Numbered from the stretch's first letter, positions 11,235 to 23,226 are shown. The stretch is 64,000 nt of DNA from Symsagittifera roscoffensis (GCF_963678635.1 NC_087064.1:51044684-51108683), one strand, 5' to 3'. Program-made: numbers and translations. Notes: generated by a model from the letters alone, not told the origin.

Positions 11235-12862
11235 AGGACTGGAGGATCCTCTTGCTCCAATATCTCCTGCAACAGAACAGGAGTATCACAGGAGAGGATA
11301 AGGTGGCGACGGATGCGAGTGAATATAAACAGTACTGTGGCATGCCCTTGCGGACAGATCTGGCTGTCATGATGCGGGTCGATCCGCTGGCTTTAATTCA
11401 TGGACTACGGGAGTTCATCACGGTGGTGTATTGACCCGTGATGTCATTTGCGTTCCCCGACGTACAAGTAAAGGCATACAGGAGCTCGGTGTAGTATGTC
11501 AACCTAGTTTCGGTAGTGGATTGCTCCGTGCTGAATTGGGTGGAACGGAAGGAGCTGAGAGGGTTAGCCAGCGACGATAGGCTATTCGGAAGAATAGCAG
11601 AGCCGGGTTTGGTGTTGATGGACTTCAACATCAACTTTAAGTGCCGAATGGGCCGCGAGGACCTTTTCCATGTCCAGTTCAATCCGATGCTTTGGAATCT
11701 GCGACCAGTGGCGAAGGATTCAGGAGAGGCGATGAGGGTCCCACTTTGGCCAGAGGCCTATGCACACGTGAAAGAGAACCAGCAAGCGTGGCCTTCCGGG
11801 TCCAGGCCGCTGCTGGACCAATGCCATCGATACCCACCGATAAGGAGGATGTTGTTGGGAGTCACATATCCTGCCATTGCCCCTCGCATCGGAGTGGCTC
11901 GTGATGCAGAAGAATGAACGCTGAAATGGAGTGGAGGGATGGAGCCGCGCTTCATCAGCTGGAACGCTGCGGCCATGCACACGTTCGACTTCACATTCCC
12001 CGATGCTTGGAGTCGAAAGAAAATCAAGGCACCACCTTCCAGGAGACCAGAGGTCTCGGCTAAGGTGTGGAATGATGTGTATGCACCTGCAGATGATCTG
12101 TCAAGATTGAAGTGGTCAGGAGAGGTGAAGGTAGTAACCCTGGAACTGGCAAAAGAGTGCAGAGGAGGCACGTACATAACGGTGGATGATCTGGCGCCAC
12201 ATGGCGAGGAGTAGGTAGAATTCCTAGTGGATGATGAGTTGTTCTATAGCGCAGGGGACCTGACCGTACCGGCGCGGCCGGACTCGGGTATGGATACGCG
12301 ACAAGTCCCTTCGGGACCTAAGTCAAAACCTGATGATGCGGATGAAGACGAGCTGATGGATCAAGACGATGATCCCAAGGAGGGAAAAGGAAAGAAGTCG
12401 TGTGGAGTGGACTTAGGAGCGTTGGAGAGAGAATTGCTGGAATACCAGTTTAGTGAAGACGACAACGGGGAAGTCGATGGGAATCTATTGTTGATGACAT
12501 CATCGTTTTTCATGTCCCCTACAGAGGAGGCGCCGGCCAACTTATCCCCAATGGACCCAATAAGCATGGCAATTGACTACCGGAGGAGGGACCTACAGAA
12601 ACTGCTCCATGAGTCACCAAGGAGAAGGAAGATTGAGGAGAATTTGAGGGTATCCTTCCTGAGTACGCTACCGGAAGAGGAGTGGGAGAGATACCCGAGT
12701 GAACTTGAACGTGAGACGGGAGTAACCTGGAACCGAGTGACTTTCATGGAGAGGACATGGGACGTGATACGAAGATACGGGACGCAGTCCATTGAAGGTG
12801 GGATTAAACCAACCCATCATGCGCGACGTTCTGGAGAAAATAATGAACTCCGTAGAGTCTGA
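11231..12862 (+). pseudogene. Continuation of downstream-block protein, frame 2 segment with acidic region
   Basis: Frame 2 is coding-like from 11231 to 12862 but has stops at 11432-11434, 11492-11494, 11915-11917 and 12212-12214. Composition stays protein-like across them, which is what one long decayed ORF would give. A very acidic stretch (about 12300-12480, rich in Asp, Glu and Lys) separates two more ordered parts. The segment after it contains a Tyr/Arg-rich helical region (RRRKIEENLRVSFL, about 12625-12665). No known domain is recognisable. Confidence 0.45.
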
Positions 12863-13543
12863 TGTTCTGACCGAGTCAGTTACAGAGGACAGTGCCGATG
12901 ATCAGCAGATCACGAGAAAGTTACCCGTCAGACGAGCCAAAAAAGGGCTGAAGCGGTTGAAAGGAAAGACAGGAAGCCAGCACAGTGGTGGCCTCCTTGG
13001 CAGGAGTGGCTCGTTGAGGCAAAAGTGGGCAAGGAGATGGTGCGACGCTGGCCGGGGGAGAAAAGGAGAACCTGATACCCCCTATGCTATTGGCAGGTTT
13101 GACCACAACAGCCACGAAACCGAAGAAAAATGCGGGGACTCTGGTGGATACTAAGCTAGAAATGGAGGTCATCAGTCAGTGTGGATCTGGAGGACTTGAT
13201 GATTACAAGCCCTCGCGAACCAACATGGCCCGGATGAAGCTGGAGGGACAACTCGACGTAGTCGAGCTTAGTCGAATCACTGTGCTAGACTCAGTCCACG
13301 TGGGAGATCCGGCAGGGGGTTAAGTGGAGATGCTGAAGGCGAGGAATTCCGCGAGAGGGCACCTGATGGCTTGAAACGAGAAGCAAGCCATGCAGGAGTA
13401 TCTGAAGGAGCTAACGGAGAACTCTAACTTGAACAGGAAAGAATACGGTACGGTGATGTCCTCGGAGGCAAACGAAACCGGGCTGGAAAAACTGCTAGAG
13501 ATCTCTTGGAGGGCGGCCCTTCTTAAGATACTTTGACGAGACG
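12792..13543 (+). pseudogene. Strongly degraded part of the downstream block
   Basis: Coding-like sequence moves between frames here: frame 3 at 12792-13154 (Lys/Arg-rich) and frame 1 at 13084-13323. Stops at 13321-13323 and near 13373 and another frame change near 13530 link it to the next segment. Several indels must have accumulated. Basic residues dominate the first half. I cannot assign a function and the exact protein cannot be read. Confidence 0.35.
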
Positions 13544-15862
13544 ATGCATGCACCGGCGACGGTGGCAGCATACCTGGCTTATCCATGTAAAAGAACTGAC
13601 TTGCAAGTACGATTGGCCTGGTGCTTGATTGGAATCAAGAAGGCGGAATATAAAGCCAACAACGGCTCGAAATCAAAGGAACAGGAACTGGAACTGATGG
13701 AAGCCCTGCGTATGTTGATTTCTAGAGACGATTTTGCGATAGCCTGGGCTAACCGTAAGGATGCCCTTTGCTTCGTAAGATTCGTGGTGGATCGTATCCC
13801 CACTCCTGTATTGCGAGAATGCATAAAAACCATTCGGCAAGGGGGAGTTGATAGTGAACAAAACTTCCTGAGGGCACTCCTTGAGCTATATCAGGACATG
13901 CCGCTGGCCATACCAAACAAGGAGTCCAACGACATGGAGAGCTACCGCAGGTTGGAAGAAGTGAGAAGGTATTCCAACAAAGAGTTGAAAGTGAGCCGGG
14001 AGTTAATTGAAGTAGTCAGGAGACAGAAAGACTATGCAACACTGGGGAAGTTGAAGTCGTTCTAATACGTGTCTGGTATACCAGGAATGGCATATAATCC
14101 CTTTGTGAATGAGGAAGACAGGGAAGCGTACTTTGACTACGAACAAGTTGTGGTACTTGGTTTCTGGGTTGAGCGGGTCAAGGAAATTGGCATGTTAATG
14201 ATGGAACAACCCAAGCTGGGAATCGTTTTGGAAGAACGAGTGGTTGAACCCTCGGTTCCCGAGCTGAAGGGGCAAGTGAGTTTTGATTGTGGTTCTTGGG
14301 ACAGTCCCTTGAAAACCAGCTTAGTAACCATGTGGGAACTCATGAAGCCTTCTTGGTGTCCACATCCAAACGCCGGTTTAATCTGGGATATGACGGCAGA
14401 TATTACGTTGGACTTGGATGATGACGCGAGTTTACACGATTTGGCCATGATACACCATCTGCTGGCCATGGGAGTAACGAAGCAGAAGAACAACCCATCC
14501 ACGGGACCATCCGAAAGAAGTCCATCGAGTGACTGGCTGAGACAGGGCACCTGTCTAGCTCACAGTAGTGGAACGGACGGACATGTGTGCAACTCGGAAC
14601 ATTGCTTGATTACGCTGAGCGAGGAGCATCGCCAATTGGCACAATTGTATGGGAGGTTGAGCATGTCGGATAAGAGTGGAATGGAGTTGATCGCGGACTG
14701 TCATGGTGTAACGGAAGTAAACTTGATCACTGCCTTGGGATTTTGCAGCATGACGAGCTCGATAGAATCACTGGAGCGCCTAGAGCGTGCCCATGGGCTA
14801 GTGACGTCCCTCAGTGTGGAAGAATTCCCTGGAGCACTGCAGACAGAGCAAAAGATTGGAGACTGGCGAGAAGCCCTGGAAATCGAAATGAATTTGAAGA
14901 ATAGTGAGGCCTATCATAGACCTACTGGCTCGAAATATCTGGTGGGTTCGGGCTCCGCACCATATTGCAATAGTACGTATCCTACGCACATGGTGGTGAT
15001 GGACGCGAGGACGCAGCAGGTGTTGGTTGACCAACTCTTCTCTGTGCCAAAGTGCGTGAGGTTGGCCAGAATGTCGGAAAGGTCGTATGATTTATTGGCA
15101 AAGATCATTCGGGCCGTCCCGAAGAGATCTGAAGGCGAGTTGCAAGACGTAGTGGGTGAAGAGTTCATGAGATTGAACGAGGATAATGTGAGTGAATTCC
15201 AGAAGCAGAAAGCGAGTGGAGCGTTACCCACTGAATTCCCCACCATAGAAGAAAAGGACGATGTGCATAGAATAAAGATGGAAGTGGAACCGTTGCTGGG
15301 AGCCTCAGGGTATCGGACCCGAAGGAACATACTAATGACCCATGGGGAGTATCCTTTTCACTGCCTGGCGCAGACGTTATGGTACCCCAAACGTTGGAAT
15401 CTGGTGTTAGTGTGGGACGTGGAAGAGTTATACTCCACGGAGTTGCCCGATCAGAATCAGCAAGTGTCAATAGTGGTGGTTAGTGCCATGCTGGTGGTGA
15501 GATGGTTAGAAGCTAACGTGGGCACAAGTGAGCAGGAGACGGCCGTGCCGACACCTGAGCAGCTAAGCAACGTAAAGGTGAACCGCAACCTGGATCTTTT
15601 CAGAACCACCTGCAAGGTTCTGAGAATACCCAAAGCCATTGAAAGAATATGGTCAAGGCAAAGATTGATGCTTTGGTTCCGTGCAGTGATGACATCATGG
15701 ATGTATGAACGCGCGAAGCGTCATATGTCTATGAACACGGAAGCCTATCAATCCTTCCAGCTAGGTATAGGACCGGGAGCCTATAAAAGAGCATTCTTAA
15801 CGCACAGAAACGTTGTTACCACGGCGGTGAAGCGGGTAGCTGGAGCACCTTGTGTTACGTAA
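13544..15862 (+). pseudogene. C-terminal part of downstream-block protein (about 770 aa, one stop)
   Basis: Frame 2 is open from 13544 to 15862 except for a TAA at 14063-14065. The last piece alone gives 597 codons, so this is the best-preserved part of the block. It has a Cys/His-containing patch (CLAHSSGTDGHVCNSEHC, about 14554-14607) that might bind a metal, several long amphipathic helices, and a Trp-rich segment at 15660-15720. There is no signal peptide, transmembrane anchor or furin-like site, so it does not look like a retroviral envelope. I do not recognise the family. Confidence 0.5.
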
Positions 15863-16312
15863 ACTGAAAAGAAAGATGTCTTACGAGCTGACCTAGAACG
15901 GAATGTGAGCCTGTGTCTTCACAACAGTTTTTGCAGGAACCGGGAGCAAAAGGTGAACATGGGCTTGCTACCTTGCTGCAAACCGAGGCTGTTAGAACAG
16001 GAGAGTTGGGGGACGGCCCGCAACTCCATGAACATGTTGGAGAAAGTTCTGGAAGACAGTGAAACTGAAGAGCAAGAACAAGAAGCAATGGAATGAGGAA
16101 GATGGAACGAGGAAGAAAAGTGAAGACGTAAACAAGAAAGGGAGAGAAGTAGAAAAACTTGATTGTCTTCGTGTGCAAAAACTTAAACTAATCAACTAAG
16201 TTTGATTATTGAAGTTGTTAAACTTTTTGTTTTGATTTAGATTGGTCAGATCAAACTTTGAAAATTGTTGCAATTGCTGAAACTGTTGAAAGAAAGTTAT
16301 AGTTGTGCTCTT

Positions 16313-16317
<5 letters not shown>
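15863..16317 (+). other. 3' tail of the element
   Basis: A short open frame (15905-16096) ends in an acidic Glu/Gln run and may be the last remnant of the downstream protein. A purine-rich stretch (about 16093-16160) is followed by AT-rich DNA. If an LTR begins here it should start with TG near 16161. I found no second copy inside the window to test that. Confidence 0.35.

Positions 16318-16376
<59 letters not shown>
16318..16376. repeat. (TA)n microsatellite
   Basis: An uninterrupted TA dinucleotide run of almost 60 bases lies just outside the GC-rich element. It is likely to be length-variable and prone to assembly error. Confidence 0.98.
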
Positions 16377-16379
<3 letters not shown>

Positions 16380-16985
16380 CATAGGTGAAAATATTTACCT
16401 ATTTAAACACGACTGATGTTCTTAACCTGTGTAGGACACGTGTTCACTGTGTGGCGATCTGGCAAGTTTGGGTAAGCTCGCTCGAAGAGGGTGAGTACCT
16501 CAATAATTTTTCTAGCCACAGAGTTTCTTAGTTTTAGTATTAAGGACGAGAGCATAAATAACTGATTATACTTGGTGAGTGACGTTAAGTTAATTTTAAC
16601 GGGTGCGTGGCCGTGACACGTCCCAATTTTTTAATTAGCTAGAGCGAAAAGAAGTTTTATGGCAAGATGTCGTAAATAGTCAGAAAAGAAATTTTTATCT
16701 AGGACAATCCTCATGGTGCAAATTTTGTGAAAATGTTGAAAGGCAGTGAGATGTAGTATGATGCCATTTGTGACACGTAGTGAGTTGAGGTGGAGTAGAT
16801 AAATTTCATTTTCTAATGCCATTCGTAAGGTTGATTATAGAGAACTGGAACACTACATGACGATAACCCGGTGTTATGCGATAAATAGGGACATTGATGG
16901 GAACTGTCCGGGGAGTATGTGCCATTCTGCCAGATTGGCACAGCGCAACCTTCCGGCGAAGCACGAATTAGCGAGAAAAGGCCTT
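16377..16985. other. Non-coding DNA between microsatellite and foldback repeat
   Basis: I see no convincing gene here. Short GC-richer patches (about 16430-16500 and 16600-16625) contain several CACGTG-like and GTGACACGT words, and the latter word recurs near 16770. They may be remains of an LTR or a promoter. Confidence 0.4.
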
Positions 16986-18713
16986 GACGACGAAAAAGTG
17001 CTTGAAAGGAGGGTCGAAATATTCTGGAAGATTCAATTTTTCAAAATTTCGATTAACGAGCGAGTATTTCTCAGAAAAACGAAAAACGGCCATTTTGACC
17101 GAAAAAGTTGAGAAAAAAACAGAACAACAGAAAATCAAGTGGAAAACAGTCACACAAAAACACGGAAAAACGAAGCCTCTTTGTAACATTCGCCCAGAAA
17201 ATACATATCGACGGAAAATAAAGCTAGGTTCTAAGACGACTGGCCAACGTCTAAACAGAGCTTTACATGCTTTTCACCGTCTCTACCAAGCCAGTTCTTT
17301 TGGTGGTCTTTCCAACATCGGGTCGACAAAAACGTTACTGATCTCCGGCTTCGACCAGAACGCTCAAATTAACTTAATTACATGCAGAAGTAGTAAGCTA
17401 ATGGCTGGGTCTCAGTATCCCCAGACCACGAGGTCACTCCTAAAATCAGGGCTACTACTATTTATTGAACTATTATTGTTTTTGTTCAGTAGATAAAAAT
17501 CATCATCTCCATCGAAGATGGATCAACCCTTTCCCCCATTTCCTAGCTTCTCATCCTAGCAAAATGATTTCAGATGTTAATTAATTTCAATTTAGGACAT
17601 AATAGGGAAGCTAAAAGTTTATGTAAAATGCTATGAGTTTCAGTCCAGAGACCCCTCCGGATTCTTGAATCCGGGGAAATAAGACTCTTATTTTCCTTCC
17701 GGAAGGCTGTCTTCTACCCTTCACCGTTGTTCGCAACGGCCTTGCAAATATTGTAGCGACACAATAGTTGCAACTCGGAACGGTCTCTGCTATTTCTGCT
17801 CGTCTCTAATTCCGATTCTCAGTTTTTTCGTTGTTCTCGTCGCAACTACTGTGGTTGTTGTTGTTGTGTTTTTTTTCGGTTTTCTGCCAAAATGGTCGTT
17901 TCTGACGTTTCTCAGAAATATGACGTCATACTTCGAAAATTTAAAAATTTGAAACACCAGAACATACTAGCCTTCGCCGTTTGGCTAATCGTTCCAATAA
18001 CACCGCTAATCCTCCAAAACCGCTAATTCGGAAGGCTAGCTGCTAAAATTTCGAATCTGCATTTTCGTCCATTCTGGTCGAATGTCACACTTATTGTGAC
18101 AGTCACGCAAGATAAGATCCTTAGTGAAAGAAGATAAGTGGGAAAGGAGGCTTCGGTGGTGGAGAGCAGTACCCTCCCGTACCACGAATTGAGAGTGATA
18201 ACAACGTTATCTCGAGGAGAACACGGAAGCGGAGGCTCGGTCCCTCAGAGACTGATCAATGGTGGAAGACTATAGTAAACTAACTTTTTAGCTACTCTGA
18301 TGCCATAAAACTTGAATTAACACCGGTATTGTTGGATATTTTAGAATATGAGTAGCTTGGAAGAGGAAAGGGTCAATCCATCTCCAATAGATTTAATATA
18401 GAACTGTCACCAAAAACATAGTAAAATAGGTTAATCGAGCCGTGTTTTTAATAGCAATCACGTAGTCTGAGGATCCGAGACTCAGCTATGTGGTTGTGTT
18501 CGCATGTAAACGAAAGCGGATCAAAAGTCGTTTGACTGATGGCCTCAAAATAGTAACTTTTTACTTAGCCCTAAACAGACCAGAAAATCAACTGGCAAGG
18601 TCGAGACGGTGAAAAACGAGTAGAATTAAGGTAACTGACGTCTGCCAGTCGTTAATAGGTACTTTTTCTACGCTCCGTCACTGTGTAGTATTTGGGCGAA
18701 TGTTACAATAAAA
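16986..18713. repeat. Two interleaved inverted repeats (foldback or MITE-like DNA)
   Basis: Segment A (about 16990-17165) matches, in reverse complement, about 17850-18000; shared words include a run near 17065 that reappears inverted near 17905. Segment B (about 17180-17600) matches the reverse complement of about 18300-18712. Its outer end TGTAACATTCGCCCA (17182-17196) is mirrored by TGGGCGAATGTTACA (18692-18706). The order is A, B, A-inverted, B-inverted, so this is not one simple hairpin. The match is clear over several hundred bases with small indels. Such structures are typical of foldback transposons or nested MITEs. No transposase is visible. Confidence 0.7.
17921..17928. promoter_or_regulatory. 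Perfect CRE/ATF-type palindrome TGACGTCA
   Basis: The 8-base palindrome TGACGTCA is the consensus site for CREB/ATF-type bZIP dimers. It lies about 1 kb upstream of the first exon of the bZIP gene, inside the foldback DNA. A regulatory role, including self-regulation, is only a possibility. Confidence 0.4.
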
Positions 18714-18938
18714 AACCTACCAGCCCTGTAATTGGGTGCTGAAATTACGAACCCTGTAATTGGGCGCTGTCAGAGTACATTCAAAGGATGCAGATCTTTT
18801 TTCCAATGTATGCGGTTTTGTTGATTCGTCAAAAATTAGAAGCACCGGAGGTGTGTTACACGCTAGTATGATTGATTTCAGGTAGGTCTTATAGGTATTT
18901 GAGAACAACCTGAAAAAAAAAAAGAGCAATGATTCTAA
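18714..18938 (+). promoter_or_regulatory. Presumed 5' UTR or promoter-proximal DNA of the bZIP gene
   Basis: An 18-base word, CCCTGTAATTGGGYGCTG, occurs twice in tandem at about 18723 and 18751. A short upstream ATG at about 18927 opens a frame of ten codons that overlaps the main start. Such an upstream frame could lower translation. No TATA box stands out. Confidence 0.35.
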
Positions 18939-19584
18939 ATGACAACTATGAGCCGCTCTAGTTCAAACGAGCATCATCGGGATACCTCAGAAGAATGTAA
19001 TTCTAGCTCACTTGAACAGCTATGTCAAGTGGCTCTCCACGAGCCGCGAGCAATTCAGACTAACGGAAGCAATCACAATGTCTTTGACAATGGATCAAAT
19101 TACGTCATGGTTCTCTCTAGTAGTCAAGTTCCAACTGTTGTTGATACTGCTCACAGAACAGCAAGCAGTTCTCAAGGCAATTTGTTGACGAGTTTACAAA
19201 ATCAATATGGTAACTTAACGTTTGTAAATTCGCTGAAGGCTGAATCAGTTCCAGGTGCCATTGAGGTAAAAACTTCTTCATTTAAGCTAATAATGCTTTT
19301 AAAATTTTAAACTGGGTTTGGTTTGTTTGTTGAAGGGCACCATCCGCGAAATTAACTCCAATACTCACGCTGAGTTGTACACAGAATCTTTTCAAGTCAC
19401 GTAAGTCCTGAAAATTATGAATCAAGTGAATCTTTTTCTTCATCTGTACTGACTACTACAATTTCAGGGATCCCATACTAGAATACAATAGAGATCAGAG
19501 GTCCCCAACGTTTCCTCAACAGGCTAGTCGACTTAAATTTTTGTTTAGAAGGTCATCGAAAAAACTTTTTCATCCTAAGGCCAG
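18939..19584 (+). CDS. bZIP gene, 5' exons 1-3 (Ser/Asn-rich N-terminal region)
   Basis: Exon 1 runs from the ATG at 18939 to 19265 (109 codons, donor GTAAAA). Exon 2 is 19336-19400 (donor GTAAGT). Exon 3 is 19468-19584 (donor GTACGC). Phases fit exactly across both short introns (70 and 67 bases). The product is rich in Ser, Asn and Gln, as in the activation regions of many transcription factors, with a basic patch RRSSKKLFHPK at its end. Exon 3 ends in phase 2, whereas the bZIP exon at 24576 starts in phase 0. Either a small exon in the 5 kb intron escaped me or these exons belong to an alternative transcript. Without splicing, exon 3 would read on to a TGA near 19690. Confidence 0.65.
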
Positions 19585-21242
19585 GTACGCTAGTGGGCAA
19601 AGTCATGTTTTTACGCTTCAAAATTTCTATTTTCAAGAATGGTTTACAGAACAAAAATTGTTTGATTTAAAAGTAAATTTTAACATCAACTGAGAGGAAA
19701 CAGTTTGGGAAAATCGCAATGTACTTATAGTTAGTTTTAAGGTTTTTTCTGGATTTTTTTGAACCAAAGTTTTCACCTTGTGCATTTGTCCACACTCACT
19801 GCTCGTTTTCTTGCTAAACATGTTTCACCTCGCATTTACAATTTTATTTGGAAAACGTGCTAACGGCAGATAATGAAGCGTAGTTATTCTCCCAGTCAAT
19901 AAGGAATTCTAAGAAAATGTTCTTGAAAACTGACATTTTATTTGGTAAAAACCTAAATTCGTGTTTATTTTTGTCCACTAGTGTATAATTACCCTTGCGA
20001 TAAGCAAGGATATTACAATCGACTACTAGACTTTTTTTACCGTAAACAAATTGGTCCACTGAATCTTCATTTCTAAAGGATCTTTCATCTTGCAAATTTG
20101 AATTAAATTACTATCACTCAAGTAGTCGTTAGTTCAAGCCCGTTTCAGGTTATATTATTTTTTCAAAAAACTTTCTTGATTTTTTTGTGTACGTGGTTTT
20201 CGTCCTAGTGTCTGTCGATTCATTTTTTTGGTTTTTTTAAAACGCCATGTTTTTATCTGGTTGGATTTTATTGGTTTACTATTCAAAGCATGGGTTTTGT
20301 TCCAATTTAAACAGTTCACTACAACTGAAGCTTCACAAATTTGTAAATTTACCATGTCTGATTTGGAGTTTATTTTTCCGTTTTTTTAATTATTCAAACA
20401 GTTTCAGCTGATGTTATATCGACTTATATATTGTTATATCCGTATCGGATTGTGTTTCAGTTGGATGGGTCATAAACACTTATCAAATGTTATGAAATTT
20501 TTTATGACAACAGTTTTGTTTTCGGCTCAACAGATTTCGTCGCAAAGTTTGTTGCCTTTCTTGCCGCTCGGTTAATGATTTCCTCTTTTTAAGGGATGTT
20601 AATGAACGTCATCCGATACATATATATATATATTTTTTGTTGCGGTAATTTTTCTACTTTTGTCAAGGTGTTTTTTCAAGTAATTTTTTCGAACATCATT
20701 TTTCAGAATTTTTTACTTGTATTTTTATTCTCTATTTTGTACCGCAATGTGTGATTTGCTTTGCTTCGCCTCTGTCTCTGTGTAGGTTATGTTTGTTTCC
20801 ATTAAATAACTTTGTTCACAGGATCTCCAATTTTAGTTGATCTTTCGAGCTGTGCTTAAGATAATCTACTGAATTAATTTGAGCATGTCATTTATTTAAT
20901 TAACCGTTTTATTCAAAAGTTGTTTTTATGTTGGTTGTAAATTTACCAGCTGCGATTTGCTGAGTAAACATGAAAATTGTTGTAGGTCAAGTTTTTTTCG
21001 ACGTTTCTATCATGTTTTTGAAAGCGGGTTTTGCTTCATTTCATGCGAATTAATTTGTATTGCTACATTTCTATTGTATCGCATGCAATGCGAATGTCTG
21101 CTTCGTCTCTGTGTTTCCACTTGCCATTAGCAGGCGCTTTCAAATTGAGATATAGACTTTTATTTTTCAGGTGAAAAATTCTTAAACAAAGGCAGTTGAC
21201 TCATTTCATAGATTAGATTTTGATCAATTGTTTTTCTGAGCT

Positions 21243-21315
21243 TCTCCGGCACACGTGGTCTAAAGGTAGCGAATACGCCTTGATGTGCATAGAATCCAAG
21301 ATGGAATTTGCCCAG
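21243..21315 (+). repeat. tRNA-like (SINE-head-like) segment 1
   Basis: GGTCTAAAGGTAGCG resembles a pol III A box, with a weak B-box-like AGAATCC word about 30 bases later. Its acceptor-arm halves do not pair well, so it is not a tRNA gene. Confidence 0.35.
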
Positions 21316-22778
21316 GACTTGTTTTTTTTGGGCTGATCAACTGGAACTATTCATTTTCAACAAATTGTCATTCTATTTCTTGTCTGCTGAGTTTTGGTCG
21401 GCTTAGTTGCCACGTCACAGATTTTTTTTAGTGCTGCCAATGTTTTTATTGAAAGTAAGTCTCATTGATTTATTTCTTTAAGTTATAAGTTTACCCAATT
21501 TTGTTAGTTTTTTTGTTGTTTTCTTTTTTCGCATAGAAGCTTTATTTGGCCTAATTGGTTTCGGCGTATGTTTAATTGGCTTTTAGACTCTGTTTGGCGT
21601 CGTTCGAAGGGAAAATATATTTTTATTCTGTGTTTCCGGAGGAGTAAGTAGCATTAAACTTGCAAAAATGTTTTCGTGACAACGATTTTTTTCTTGCGGG
21701 CTAATGGGTGTTACCCTATTTCTTTCGGCTTATTTACGACCCGATAAATTTTTCTGAACTGTTTTGAATGCCGGCAATTGTGTTTCTTCAAATTGATCAT
21801 CCTTTCATGCATAAGTTTGAAATTTTTGTCGTTGTTTTTTTATTTTATTATTTTTTATTTTGTCTGCCAGCTTGGACTGATATTTTTGTGGGATCGCAAG
21901 TGGCGCGAAGCTCAGCTTCGCCTCTTTGTTACGGTTGGTAAAACGTGTACTATTAATTTTCACAATCTATCGCCCTCCTTAAATATAAAATAGTAGAAAA
22001 TTCAGAGAAGTGTTTTTCTAATGGAACTTCGGTCATTTTTTGGTAATCGTTGTTCGATCGACTGTTTATCACATGTTTTACTCGGAAAATATGAGTCTTG
22101 CATAATTTTTTAATTAAAGTATTCGTCAATAACTTATTTTCAATCGTTTTTTCGCTTTCTTTTCTATCAAGCTTGAAACGGTGAAATTTCGTGATTTATA
22201 AGGAGTGAGTGATAAGCTTCAAGCACTATCAGTAAAAACTTTTTTTTATATACGTGCGAGAGCATGTGTCTTGCAATCGGGTACTAGACTTTTTCCCGTG
22301 TATACTTCTTTTCCGTACTAGAGTTTTTTTTCATGACTACATTTTTTTGGCTTTTTTGTTTCTTTTCCTTTTCTTTCGGCTGGGATAGGTTTTGGCATAT
22401 TTTATATCGGTTTAATGGCCATGATGCGACTTTTGACGAGCGGAAAAAATTGTTTGAGGGTGAGGGGGACATATTAACTCAAGTCTTGTTGATGTTTTTT
22501 GGCTTAAGGGCTTCTGTCAAGATATTTTTTGGCTTTTTTTATCGTTTGGTAAGTTTTCTTCCGATGCTTATTTCACATTCCATTGTCTTGGCATGTTTTT
22601 TTAAAATTCAAAGTCTAGCCTTTTATTTTTTGTTAGATCTATTTTTTCTAGTAGATCTATTGTTAGATCTAGTTTGTAAGTTGTTCGAAGCGCAGCTTCA
22701 CCTTTGTGCACATTTTAATTGAATTTCATGTTGCTGCCCCATTACGATTTTTAGCAACTTTCAGGCGCCTTCTCACTT

Positions 22779-22845
22779 GGCTTGGAGGTAATGCGGTTAC
22801 CTTTGCACCGTATTGTCTGCGTTTCGAGTTCAGGCCGAACCTTGT
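22779..22845 (+). repeat. tRNA-like (SINE-head-like) segment 2
   Basis: GGCTTGGAGGTAATGCGG resembles an A box and GTTTCGAGTTCAGG a B box, at spacing close to that of a tRNA. The downstream tag GTTGGCTTAGTTGCC follows, as in the other copies. Confidence 0.45.
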
Positions 22846-23160
22846 GTTTTTCGATGTCTGAAATTGAAAATTTTTTGGAAACAGTTTGTTGGCTTAGTTG
22901 CCACACTTCGATACTTTTTGCGCTGTCAGCAGTTTTCATTGTAGTCTCAAGTGTCGTTGATTAACTCAACCTTAATCAGCCTATATGGTTCGGCTTGTGC
23001 GTTGTTGGTTTAGTGAACTTATTTTACAGCTTGCGGTTAGCAAGCGTTATCAAACCGGAATTTAGACTTTTTTCGGGTTATCAACTAGTTTTACAGAATC
23101 ACTTGAATCAAATTACCTTGGTTCATATGAAATCAAAAGTCTGACGCGATTTTGCTCATG

Positions 23161-23226
23161 TGGCCTAGAGAGGATGCTCCTGCCTATAAAGACAAAAGTC
23201 AATAATTCGACTCCGAGCAGAACCTG
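23161..23226 (+). repeat. tRNA-like (SINE-head-like) segment 3
   Basis: TGGCCTAGAGAGGATG (A-box-like) is followed by AATTCGACTCCGAGC (B-box-like). The GTCGGCTTAGTTACC tag follows about 50 bases later. Confidence 0.5.

Larger units (their letters stand above)
1..16160 (+). mobile_element. Very long Ty3/Gypsy-like retroelement (decayed): gag-pol plus 8.5 kb downstream coding block
   Basis: The window opens inside a gag gene. Protease, reverse transcriptase, RNase H and integrase follow in Ty3/Gypsy order up to 6874, and a second coding block on the same strand runs from 7316 to about 16100. The whole stretch is visibly richer in G+C than the AT-rich DNA after 16160, which supports treating it as one unit. 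The 5' LTR lies outside the window and I could not identify a 3' LTR. A purine-rich stretch near 16133-16160 could be the polypurine tract, with an LTR starting soon after, but this is a guess. Frameshifts and stop codons occur throughout, so the copy is dead. That the downstream block belongs to the same element rather than to a neighbouring one is inference from strand, composition and proximity. Confidence 0.65.

Noticed and set aside
13544-15862. Envelope glycoprotein after pol
   Set aside because: No signal peptide, transmembrane anchor or processing site is visible; the segment looks like a soluble protein.
16984-17496. Open frame of 170 codons as a gene
   Set aside because: It spans two separate repeat segments of the foldback DNA and has Lys/Thr-rich low-complexity content with no domain.
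21903-21925. Helitron 3' end
   Set aside because: The hairpin is followed by CTCT rather than the expected CTRR end, and copies lie within tandem modules; kept only as a stem-loop repeat.
22333-22722. Phe/Leu-rich open frame as a membrane protein
   Set aside because: It lies in T-rich intronic DNA, where such hydrophobic frames arise by chance; no family resemblance.
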